Below are positions 53,275 to 60,382 of a stretch of DNA of 60,382 bases, piece after piece. The notes beneath the pieces were generated by a model. That model did no database searches and was not told the DNA's origin. It was given only the letters and a program-made list of their open reading frames with translations. The stretch comes from Parendozoicomonas verongulae. GTDB taxonomy: Bacteria; Pseudomonadota; Gammaproteobacteria; Pseudomonadales; Endozoicomonadaceae. Numbering within the stretch: the stretch's first letter is position 1; each line of letters opens with the position of its first letter. Location: NCBI RefSeq assembly GCF_009711465.1, contig NZ_SMME01000859.1, positions 601 to 60,982 on the forward strand, in the 5' to 3' direction. The position numbers and the translations under genes were made by a program.

Positions 53275-53703
53275 TCAACGCGTGTTTTTTACGGGCTGCT
53301 GGGTAGCAATACTGAGTTTGGAAAATCCAAGCTCACCCGCCGCCTCCATGGCGACAACCACAGACTCATGGGGTGTTTTGGCATCAGCCGTTAACACCAC
53401 CGGACGGGTAGTATCGCCACTGGCAGCACGCTCCAGAGCGGCCTTCACAACCTCAAGGCTGTTACCTGGCAGAACCTGACCAGAGATAGCATACACGCCG
53501 GTCTGACTGATCTCGATACTGATTTCCCGCCGTTCTTTCACTGCAGTGGTCACCTCCGCAGCTTCCGGCAAATCCACTTCCAGCCGGGATTCCTTGGTAA
53601 ATGTGGTGGATACCATAAAGAAGATCAGCAGCAGAAAGACAACGTCAATCAGCGGTGTCAGGTTTACACTCACCTCCTGAACAGGCTGGCGGCGAAACCT
53701 CAT
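53275..53703 (-). CDS. ExbD/TolR-family biopolymer transport protein
   Basis: A 142-residue proton-motive-force coupling subunit with one N-terminal membrane helix containing the conserved Asp in VNLTPLIDVVFLLLIFFMVST, followed by a periplasmic domain (EVDLPEAAEV, VVLTADAKTPHESVVVAMEAAGELGFSKLS in two segments). It overlaps the ExbB-like gene by 4 bases. The lpxK-exbD-exbB-comEC location matches a second ExbBD pair in Pseudomonas that is separate from the Tol system. No tonB or tolA is nearby. Confidence 0.92.
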   Translation of the reverse strand: MRFRRQPVQEVSVNLTPLIDVVFLLLIFFMVSTTFTKESRLEVDLPEAAEVTTAVKERREISIEISQTGVYAISGQVLPGNSLEVVKAALERAASGDTTRPVVLTADAKTPHESVVVAMEAAGELGFSKLSIATQQPVKNTR

Positions 53704-54383
53704 GCCTTCACACCCTTGTTAGACGTGTTCTTACCGGCACTCTTGGTCGTACCGTTTCCCATCTCCTTGAAATCAACCTGACGCTCACCCTGTACAACTT
53801 CAACCAATCGGGTTGCATCCTGTTCCAGGGTAACAACCAGCTCGTCCACACGACGTACCAGAAAGCGATGGAAGATGACTGCAGGAATCGCCACACTCAA
53901 GCCCGCTGCAGTGGTGACCAGCGCCTTGGAAATACCCCCCGCAAGAATCGCAGCATTGCCACTGCCTTCCAGCATAATCACGGTGAATACGTCGATCATA
54001 CCAATCACCGTACCCAACAAACCTAACAGTGGGGCAATAGCTGCTACTGTACCCAGAGCATTCAGGTAGCGCTCCAGCTCGTGAACCACCTTACTGGCAG
54101 CCTCATCGATACTCTCTTTCATGATCTCACGGCCATGGCGTGCATTGGCCAGTCCGGCAGCCATGATTTCCCCCAGAGGAGAGTTCCGACGCAGCTCTTT
54201 CAGTTTGTCATTATTCAGATCGCCATCCTTAAACCACTTCCATACCTGGGGCAGAAGGTTCTTAGGCGCAACTTTTTCCCTTCGCAGAGCCCAGAAACGT
54301 TCGATAACAATGGCCATAGCCAGCATAGAGCAGAGGACAATCGGCAGCATCAACCAGCCACCAGCTTTAAACAGTTCGAACAC
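53700..54383 (-). CDS. ExbB/TolQ-family proton channel protein
   Basis: A 227-residue membrane protein with three helices: about residues 8-28 (GGWLMLPIVLCSMLAMAIVI), and two later ones in the MotA/TolQ/ExbB domain (LGTVAAIAPLLGLLGTVIGMIDVF split over about 110-135, and AILAGGISKALVTTAAGLSVAIPAVIFH around 145-172). It works with the ExbD-like partner to energise an outer-membrane process. The GTG at 54383, after AAGGT, aligns with the family; a TTG at 54428 would add 15 residues. Confidence 0.9.
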   Translation of the reverse strand: MFELFKAGGWLMLPIVLCSMLAMAIVIERFWALRREKVAPKNLLPQVWKWFKDGDLNNDKLKELRRNSPLGEIMAAGLANARHGREIMKESIDEAASKVVHELERYLNALGTVAAIAPLLGLLGTVIGMIDVFTVIMLEGSGNAAILAGGISKALVTTAAGLSVAIPAVIFHRFLVRRVDELVVTLEQDATRLVEVVQGERQVDFKEMGNGTTKSAGKNTSNKGVKA

Positions 54384-54439
54384 CTGTGGTAACACCTTGT
54401 TATGATGGGAATCGGCTTGTAAAAGCAATTTCGCTCACT

Positions 54440-56800
54440 TTACCACAACCTCCGAGCCAGTCTACCAGCGTGGGACGGAACAGGCTCACAGTTTTCAAGC
54501 TGTCGACCATCAGGCAACAATCGCCGCCACCAGCCTCCTGACTCTCCCCGATAACATTTCGCTGTGATACTTTCAGCGTGCCCCAGCAGGTAGGTTTGTG
54601 TGCCCGTTTCGGCCGTATTCAGCAGTTTCACATGCCGTTCCCTATAACGCCCCACAACCCGTTTTGATGGGTGATGAAAACGATTGTAAAAACCCGCCGA
54701 GACTGCGCCATACTCCGGTTTCACAACGTCGAGAAAAATATCGGAAGAAGAAGTGTCACTGCCGTGGTGGGGCACAATCAAAAGCTGGGCTTCTAACTCA
54801 CTGCCATACTCTTCCACCAACAGTTTCTCACGGCGGCGGGTAATATCCCCCGCCAGCAGTGCACACTGTTCACCGGTACACACCTTCAACACACAGGAAC
54901 GGTCATTAACCGGCAGGCTCTCAAACTCCTGTCCTGCCCCAAGAGTGAGAAACTCCACACCATTCCAATGCCATTTCCAGCCAGGCAGACAGTATGCGAA
55001 ACCCTGATCGTCCGGTGCCATGACCTCAGCATGAGGGAAATACTCTTTCAGAACATCAAGACCGCCGATATGGTCGCGGTCACTGTGGGAAACCAAAACC
55101 TTATCAGGTGCCATAATTTCAGCCTGCTTCAGATAAGGAAGAATCACCGCACCGGCCGCAGTAAAGTGGGGGGAGAAACGATCACCAGTATCGTAAACCA
55201 AAGTATGATCCCGAGTACGAACTACCACCGCCAGCCCCTGCCCCACATCCAGCACAGTGATGTCTGCTTCGCCCTCATTCAGCTTTTTTATATTCGGAAA
55301 AAGCCATGGCAGAAAACAGGCCAGCCCCAGCCAGCGCCAACCCAAAGCCCGTGGGGTTAACAGTAGTAAAACACCGGTAAGAACAATTGCCAACTGCCAT
55401 AGGGATGGTACTGGAACACTGAATCCCTCAGGGCCAAACTCAACAAACCACTGCAGCATTCTCTGCCACCACTCCAAAGCAACCGCTACAGCCTTGAGAA
55501 CTTCGATGCCTGCCGGTTCCCAGAACACCGAAAGCCCTAATCCAACAAACATCAGCGGAATAAGCAGCGTACCCACCAGAGGAATAGATACAAGGTTCAC
55601 TAGTGGAGAAAGCCAGCTCACAGGCTGATGCATACAGGCCAGTACCGGTGCCAGCGCAAGCGCCACAACAATCTGCGCCGAAAACACCCGGCTTAGCCTG
55701 AGAGAACCTTTGCGATAACTGAAGGCATACAGTAACGCAGCCACCGCCAGAAATGAGAGCCAGAACCCATAAGCCGTCACCGCCAGTGGCTCAATAACAA
55801 GCACCAGCCACAGGGCAAGAAGATAAACCGTAAGTAAGGGAAGACGAAAACCAAAACCCAGGGCAACCACTCCGGTAGCCAGCATAATCAGTGCCCGTTG
55901 CACCGGCAGACCAAACCCGGCCAGACAACCATAGAGAACAGCCATTCCCAACCCTGCTGCCATAGAGAAATACGGCAATGGCACGCGGTAAACAGGAATC
56001 ACTCCAGCCAGCACCAAAAGCCGCACCACACCCCAGCCAAACAGGGCAATCAAGCTGATATGCAGTCCGGAAATCACCAGCAGATGCACGGTGCCTGTCT
56101 TACGAAACAATTCCCAAACTTCGGGCGGCATACCTCGTGTATCCCCGAGAAGCAGTGCCCGCACCATGCCACCGCCTTTTTCAGACAAGTGCTCCGCCAG
56201 CCAAAGACTTAACCGATTGCGCAGGCCGAGAACAGAAACACCACGAGCTTCAGACAGCAAGAGGTTCTCCACCTGCTCTCCATCACGGACATAGCCTGTT
56301 GCCGTTATGCCCTGCCGCAGTAAAACTGTTTCATAATCAGAGGTTCCGGGGCTGGCAAAACCGTGGGGACGCTTTAAACGCACACACAGCTGCCACTGCT
56401 GGCCTGGCTTCAACTCCGGCGCGTCAAACCAACTCAGGGAAAGCAGCCCTTTAAAATGTGATTCGTGCTGATTAAAAGTTCCCAGAAACTGAAAGCGCCC
56501 ACGCCCCTCCCTGATCGAAGGCAGATTAACGATTTCACCCGTAATCAGCACATTCTGATTGCTGCAACTCTCCGGCAGCCAGCCCTGATAACGATACAGC
56601 TGGCTCCAGCCTCCATAAACACTCCCCACTATCAGTGCAACCAAGGTCATCCACGTCACTGCAGGGAACGATTTACGGGCAACCAATGTCAGAAGCAACA
56701 GGCAAAACACCAGCACAGCCACCGCGACAGGTGAGAAATCTGTAAACAGGCAGGGAGAAACCATTATGCCCACGGCCGAAGCGGCCAGTACCTGCCACAT
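54440..56800 (-). CDS. comEC: ComEC/Rec2 DNA uptake channel protein
   Basis: The inner-membrane channel for single-stranded DNA in natural transformation. The 786-residue protein has an N-terminal DUF4131/OB region (about 25-180), the multi-helix Competence domain (about 200-500, with HLLVISGLHISLIALFGWG split over about 240-258, including the SGLH motif), and a C-terminal metallo-beta-lactamase domain with VSHSDRDHIGGLD and VPHHGSDTSSS. Full-length with all three domains intact. The ATG at 56800 is used; a GTG two codons earlier is possible. It is divergent from the DUF2062 gene. Confidence 0.94.
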   Translation of the reverse strand: MWQVLAASAVGIMVSPCLFTDFSPVAVAVLVFCLLLLTLVARKSFPAVTWMTLVALIVGSVYGGWSQLYRYQGWLPESCSNQNVLITGEIVNLPSIREGRGRFQFLGTFNQHESHFKGLLSLSWFDAPELKPGQQWQLCVRLKRPHGFASPGTSDYETVLLRQGITATGYVRDGEQVENLLLSEARGVSVLGLRNRLSLWLAEHLSEKGGGMVRALLLGDTRGMPPEVWELFRKTGTVHLLVISGLHISLIALFGWGVVRLLVLAGVIPVYRVPLPYFSMAAGLGMAVLYGCLAGFGLPVQRALIMLATGVVALGFGFRLPLLTVYLLALWLVLVIEPLAVTAYGFWLSFLAVAALLYAFSYRKGSLRLSRVFSAQIVVALALAPVLACMHQPVSWLSPLVNLVSIPLVGTLLIPLMFVGLGLSVFWEPAGIEVLKAVAVALEWWQRMLQWFVEFGPEGFSVPVPSLWQLAIVLTGVLLLLTPRALGWRWLGLACFLPWLFPNIKKLNEGEADITVLDVGQGLAVVVRTRDHTLVYDTGDRFSPHFTAAGAVILPYLKQAEIMAPDKVLVSHSDRDHIGGLDVLKEYFPHAEVMAPDDQGFAYCLPGWKWHWNGVEFLTLGAGQEFESLPVNDRSCVLKVCTGEQCALLAGDITRRREKLLVEEYGSELEAQLLIVPHHGSDTSSSDIFLDVVKPEYGAVSAGFYNRFHHPSKRVVGRYRERHVKLLNTAETGTQTYLLGHAESITAKCYRGESGGWWRRLLPDGRQLENCEPVPSHAGRLARRLW

Positions 56801-56958
56801 AAGCACCTGTCACGTATGGAGAATAAACAGATTTCAGGGCATACTGCTGTGCTGCCTGAAAAGCCTGAATCATAGACTATTTTGTTGTTCAGGCAGGCTC
56901 AGTTAGCAGGCTGCTGCAACGTTGTGAATTATCAAGGAACAGGCCTACTCTATTCGGC

Positions 56959-57492
56959 ATGGCAAGGAAATTGATTCAACGGTATTTACCGGACCCCGCC
57001 CAAATCAGGGATAACAAATCTCTGAGGTTTCTGGGTGACCACATTCTTAACCCCAATCTCTGGCATATGAATCGCCGGTCGGTTGCATCGGCGTTTTTTG
57101 TTGGGATTCTGGTTGCCTTTATCCCTATACCCTTTCAAATGGTGGTATCAGCCTGTCTGGCGCTGATTATCCAGTGCAACCTGCCTGTATCCGTCGCTCT
57201 GGTGTGGATAACCAACCCAGTGACCATGCCTATCATGTGGTACAGCACCTATAAAATTGGCTGCTTTATTCTGCAAACCCCCGTCGCAGCCCATACGGGC
57301 TTTGAGGTGAGCGTGGAGTGGTTCACTACAGAATTCAGCCGAATCTGGATGCCTCTCTATCTGGGCTCCTTCCTTACAGGACTGTTTTTTGCCATTATCA
57401 GCTACATAGGCATACGCCTGTTCTGGCGCTGGCATATTATCCGAGCCTGGAGGCAGCGGCAAAAAAGACGTAGCCGCTCTGCCAGCGTCTAG
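56959..57492 (+). CDS. DUF2062 membrane protein
   Basis: A 177-residue inner-membrane protein with about three hydrophobic segments: SVASAFFVGILVAFIPIPFQMVVSACLALI (split over about 41-70), VSVALVWITNPVTMPIMWYSTY and the C-terminal SFLTGLFFAIISYIGIRLFW. The PIPFQ and TNPVTMPIMW motifs define DUF2062. The end is strongly basic (RQRQKRRSRSASV). Function unknown; this gene often lies between comEC and lolC. Confidence 0.9.
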   Translation: MARKLIQRYLPDPAQIRDNKSLRFLGDHILNPNLWHMNRRSVASAFFVGILVAFIPIPFQMVVSACLALIIQCNLPVSVALVWITNPVTMPIMWYSTYKIGCFILQTPVAAHTGFEVSVEWFTTEFSRIWMPLYLGSFLTGLFFAIISYIGIRLFWRWHIIRAWRQRQKRRSRSASV

Positions 57493-57543
57493 AAGGCTCC
57501 ATTCTGTACTTTTATCTGAAACAAAGTTATTAACGAGCGCATC

Positions 57544-57837
57544 ATGAACAGAAGCAACCGCGGCTTTAGCCGTCGCAAGCCAAAGCTGCAGGGGCGGGGA
57601 AAACTGGAAAATGTGATTTCCGACGGCCCACACAGCGACTGGCTGGGCATGCCGGATTACTACATCCACACCCTGACCGTTGAAGGCGAAGAGTACAAGT
57701 ACCTCAGCGCCGAAAAAAATCTCGATGTAAATGTGGGTGATCTGGTCTGCTTCCGTTACCAGGAAACCACCAAAGAGAAGCGTATCGACAAACGCTCTCT
57801 GGGCATTGCCATTGATCCGGCAACCCTGAATCTTTAA
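57544..57837 (+). CDS. unknown small basic protein
   Basis: A 97-residue protein I do not recognise. The first 20 residues are very basic (MNRSNRGFSRRKPKLQGRGK); the rest reads like a compact beta-sheet domain with WLGMPDYYIHTLTVEGEEYKYLS divided over about 33-55, and NVGDLVCFRYQETTKEKRIDKRSLGIAID over about 63-91. Alternation of hydrophobic and charged residues and the VGDLVCFRY segment suggest an OB-like fold, so nucleic acid binding is a guess. It starts at an ATG 51 bases after the DUF2062 stop, on the same strand, and ends at a strong terminator. Coding bias and the terminator support a real gene. Confidence 0.65.
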   Translation: MNRSNRGFSRRKPKLQGRGKLENVISDGPHSDWLGMPDYYIHTLTVEGEEYKYLSAEKNLDVNVGDLVCFRYQETTKEKRIDKRSLGIAIDPATLNL

Positions 57838-57848
57838 AACCAGATAAC

Positions 57849-57886
57849 AAAACAGGCCGCACTCTCGAAAGAATGCGGCCTTTTTG
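57849..57886. terminator. bidirectional terminator before lolD
   Basis: AGGCCGCA/TGCGGCCT stem (57854-57861, 57874-57881) with a 12-base loop, an A-rich left side and TTTTT on the right, between convergent genes. Confidence 0.85.
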
Positions 57887-57903
57887 TCTCTGAGACAGAA
57901 GCC

Positions 57904-58599
57904 TTACTCTTCCAGCAACTGCCCATCCACCAGCTTCAACACCCGATCCATCTTACCGGCCAGCTCCGGATCATGGGTCACCACCACAAACGCCGTGTCC
58001 ACCTTTTCCGCCAGCTCCAGCATCAGCTTTTGAATACGCTCAGCCGTGTGAATATCGAGGTTACCGGTCGGCTCATCCATTAATACCAGAGACGGCTTTG
58101 CCACCAGTGCACGGGCAATGGCCACACGCTGACGTTCCCCACCGGAAAGCTCTGAAGGCTTGTGAGTCAAACGCTTTCCAAGGCCCACTATTTCCAGCAA
58201 CTCTTTAGCACGATTTCGTGCTTCGGATACAGAACAGCCCTTGCGCAGCATCAATGGCATGGCCGTATTCTCCAGGGCGGTAAACTCCGGCAACAGGTGG
58301 TGAAACTGATAGACGAAGCCCAAGTGGCGATTACGCAGCTCCCCCCGCTCCACATCACTCATAGAGGCCATATCCTGACCGGAAATCGCTACACTGCCGG
58401 AGGAGACATTATCCAGCCCCGCCAGCATATTCAGCAGAGTGGTTTTACCGGAGCCGGAGCTGCCGACAATAGCCACCCGCTCACCACGGCGCACTTTGAC
58501 ATTGATGCCGTTCAGGACAACCAGCTTTTCCGGGCCTTCGTCGTAAACCTTGGTCAGTTCGTCACAAGCCAGCACAACATTATTCAAATCATCACTCAT
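57904..58599 (-). CDS. lolD: lipoprotein-releasing ABC ATPase LolD
   Basis: The ATPase of LolCDE, which extracts outer-membrane lipoproteins from the inner membrane and hands them to LolA. The 231-residue protein has Walker [10 protein letters not shown], the LolD-type [17 protein letters not shown], signature [15 protein letters not shown] and Walker [13 protein letters not shown]. The ATG at 58599 (MSDDLNNVV) overlaps the lolC stop by 8 bases and is preferred to the GTG at 58635. Only one permease gene is adjacent. Confidence 0.96.
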   Translation of the reverse strand: MSDDLNNVVLACDELTKVYDEGPEKLVVLNGINVKVRRGERVAIVGSSGSGKTTLLNMLAGLDNVSSGSVAISGQDMASMSDVERGELRNRHLGFVYQFHHLLPEFTALENTAMPLMLRKGCSVSEARNRAKELLEIVGLGKRLTHKPSELSGGERQRVAIARALVAKPSLVLMDEPTGNLDIHTAERIQKLMLELAEKVDTAFVVVTHDPELAGKMDRVLKLVDGQLLEE

Positions 58600-59836
58600 A
58601 ACGCAGCGCCTCAGCCGGTTGGGTTTTGGCTGCACGCCAGGAAGGATAAAGAGTGGCCAGGAAGCTCAGGCCAAGGCTTGCCACACACACCGTAATCACA
58701 TCGGACCACAGCAGCTCAGAAGGCAGATAGCTGATGAAATACACATCAGCGCTGAGGAAGTGAATGCCAAACAGCTTCTCGATAAAGCCCACCACCGTCG
58801 CCACATTCAAGGCAGCAATCACACCAAGAACAGTCCCCATCAATGTGCCCACCACACCAATCACAGAACCCTGCACCATAAAGATCGCCATAATCGTTCT
58901 TGGCTTGGCACCAAAGGTTCGCAGAATGGCGATATCCGCCTGCTTATCAGTCACCACCATCACAAGGGTTGCCACGATATTGAAAGCTGCCACGGCGATA
59001 ATCAGGGTCAGCAGCAGGCCCACCATTGTCTTTTCCATCTGAATAGCCTGGAACAGACGTCCCTGGGTGCGGGTCCAGTCACTCACGTAATAGCGCCCCG
59101 GCAACTGCATGGCTGCATCCCAGGCCAGGCGTGGAGCCTGAAACAGATCGGTCATTTTCAACCGCAGCCCTTCCACACCACTCTGGTAACGCATAAACCG
59201 TGCAGCATCATCAATATTGATATAAGCAAGAGAGGCATCCAGATCAGCACCTACAGCAAACAGGCCAGATACACGGAAGCGTTTCATGCGGGGGAACACA
59301 CCAGCAGGGTTCACAGAGGCATCCGGCAACACAACAGTCACCATATCCCCTACGGAGACACCAAGAGAACGGGCAAGCAGCTCACCCAGCACAATGCGGA
59401 ACTTACCCTGTTGCAAATCCTCAAGGCTGCCTGCCACCATGTGGTCAGGAAGAATGGACACTGTACCTTCCAGCTTCGGATTGATGCCGTAAAGCATGGT
59501 GCCTTTTACCTCCCCGCGGGCAGTGAGCATGCCCTGCCCTTCAATGTAAGGGGCGGAGGCCTCAATACCGGGAATGGCTTCAACGGTTTTCTTAACATCC
59601 TGCCAGTCGGTGAGCTCACCGTCGGCGGCAGAAATGGTGGCATGGGGAACCATGCCTAAAATCCGCTGACGCAGCTCCCGGTCGAAGCCGTTCATCACCG
59701 ACAGCACCACGATCAGCACCATCACGCCAAGCACCAGCCCAGCCATGGACATCCCAGAAATAAACGAAATAAAGTGATTCCGTCGTTTAGCCCGCGTGTA
59801 TCGCAGGCCAATAAAAAACGGCAGGGGTCTGAACAT
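58592..59836 (-). CDS. lolC: lipoprotein-releasing permease LolC/LolE family
   Basis: A membrane component of the lipoprotein release complex, 414 residues. It has an N-terminal helix ([30 protein letters not shown], split over about 22-51, after [13 protein letters not shown]), a large periplasmic MacB-like domain, then three helices (about 270-400, with [24 protein letters not shown]). With a single permease gene beside lolD, it may act as a homodimeric LolF-type subunit, as in many gammaproteobacteria that lack separate LolC and LolE; a second copy elsewhere cannot be excluded. Confidence 0.92.
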   Translation of the reverse strand: MFRPLPFFIGLRYTRAKRRNHFISFISGMSMAGLVLGVMVLIVVLSVMNGFDRELRQRILGMVPHATISAADGELTDWQDVKKTVEAIPGIEASAPYIEGQGMLTARGEVKGTMLYGINPKLEGTVSILPDHMVAGSLEDLQQGKFRIVLGELLARSLGVSVGDMVTVVLPDASVNPAGVFPRMKRFRVSGLFAVGADLDASLAYINIDDAARFMRYQSGVEGLRLKMTDLFQAPRLAWDAAMQLPGRYYVSDWTRTQGRLFQAIQMEKTMVGLLLTLIIAVAAFNIVATLVMVVTDKQADIAILRTFGAKPRTIMAIFMVQGSVIGVVGTLMGTVLGVIAALNVATVVGFIEKLFGIHFLSADVYFISYLPSELLWSDVITVCVASLGLSFLATLYPSWRAAKTQPAEALRYE

Positions 59837-59977
59837 TCCCGCTCCAGTTCCCGTGAATATGAAAAGAAAGCATTATGCCAGAGAAACATTTCGCCGTCGC
59901 CACACCAGGGATTAGCAAAACCCATACCCAGGCCTCATAATGCGCACCCATTTCCAGCTTTTGTGACCTGCCTGACT

Positions 59978-60382
59978 ATGCGTCTGGATCGTTTTATCTG
60001 TGAGTGCACCGACCTCACCCGCTCCACTGCCAAAAAAGCCCTTCACCGTGGCGACATCACCATTAATGGCCAAGTGGTAAAAAACTCGGGATACCACGTC
60101 AGCGACAGCTGCGATGTACGCTTGCTGGGCCAACCTCTGGTTCACGGTGGCGAGCACTACATCATGCTCAATAAACCAGCAGATACCGTCTGTTCCAATG
60201 TGGGAGAAGCGGGCTACGCCTCGGTGCTCACTTTGCTGGACCTTCCTAAAGCAGACACCCTGCAAATCGCAGGCCGGCTGGATGCCGATACCACTGGCCT
60301 TGTGCTGATCACCAGCGATGGACAATGGGGACACAAAGTCACCTCCCCCAGAAAAGCCTGTGGCAAACGCTATCGGGTATGG
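59978..60382 (+). CDS. rsuA: 16S rRNA pseudouridine synthase RsuA (cut by window end)
   Basis: The first 135 residues of an RsuA/RluB/E/F-family enzyme. It has an S4 domain (MRLDRFICECTDLTRSTAKKALHRGDITING split over residues 1-31) and the catalytic Asp in AGRLDADTTGLVLITSDG. The segment TSPRKACGKRYRV and the overall residue pattern are those of RsuA (16S U516) rather than RluE/F. It continues past 60382. It is divergent from lolC; 141 bases separate them. Confidence 0.9.
   Translation, partial: MRLDRFICECTDLTRSTAKKALHRGDITINGQVVKNSGYHVSDSCDVRLLGQPLVHGGEHYIMLNKPADTVCSNVGEAGYASVLTLLDLPKADTLQIAGRLDADTTGLVLITSDGQWGHKVTSPRKACGKRYRVW

Noticed and set aside
1..60382. CRISPR arrays, prophage, toxin-antitoxin or restriction loci
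   Set aside because: No regularly spaced direct repeats, phage structural genes or recognisable defence domains were seen in any part of the window.

Overview
The window is a gammaproteobacterial chromosome segment made mostly of housekeeping genes. Gene order (ppiD-hupB-lon-clpX-clpP-tig; gloB/yafS-rnhA-dnaQ; nudC next to fimL; rpmF-plsX-fabD-fabG-acpP-fabF-pabC-mltG-tmk-holB-pilZ-tatD; rne/murB-ptp-kdsB-lpxK-exbD-exbB-comEC; lolD-lolC) resembles Pseudomonas and the Oceanospirillales more than the enterics. Moderate base composition, a secreted-looking eukaryotic-type kinase and mobile-element debris would fit an Endozoicomonas-like marine symbiont. That placement is inference; no rRNA is present.

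Layout. 1-700: mobile-element debris (an IS110-type transposase N-terminus and a stretch resembling group II intron domain I). 700-9.9 kb: protein folding and ATP-dependent proteolysis on the minus strand (PpiD, HU, Lon, ClpX, ClpP, trigger factor), most units ending in a clear hairpin terminator. 10.1-11.0 kb: a five-gene tRNA operon (Pro-Arg-His-His-Leu) with a recognisable promoter and terminator. 11.1-14.4 kb: a PhnA-type zinc-ribbon protein, a DUF3581 protein and a Ser/Thr protein kinase with a signal peptide. 14.4-17.5 kb: cysS and glnS, followed by a 49-residue Cys-rich ORF below a Fur-box-like sequence. 17.9-27.4 kb: yjjX, sohB, an SCP2-domain protein, nudC, fimL, dnaQ, rnhA, yafS, gloB, mltD. 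27.5-33.0 kb: the yejABEF peptide transporter. 33.2-43.4 kb: the fatty-acid and phospholipid initiation cluster with rpmF, yceD, mltG, tmk, holB, pilZ and tatD. 43.5-50 kb: maf/yceF, sppA, rluC and rne with a long leader. 50-60.4 kb: murB, a deleted phosphatase, kdsB, a Trm112-like protein, lpxK, an ExbBD pair, comEC, a DUF2062 protein, an unknown small basic protein, lolDC, and an rsuA-type gene cut by the window end.

The genes cluster around envelope construction (fatty acids, LPS, peptidoglycan, lipoprotein export, transglycosylases) and protein/RNA quality control. The least ordinary items are the signal-peptide kinase (12.7-14.4 kb), the Cys-rich microprotein with its Fur-like site (17.6-17.9 kb), the internally deleted low-molecular-weight tyrosine phosphatase still translationally coupled between kdsB and murB (51.1 kb), and a perfect palindrome over the likely acpP promoter (39.65 kb). 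I found no CRISPR array, prophage or defence locus. Start codons were adjusted where a downstream ATG with a Shine-Dalgarno sequence or family alignment argued for it; several genes appear to use GTG or TTG.
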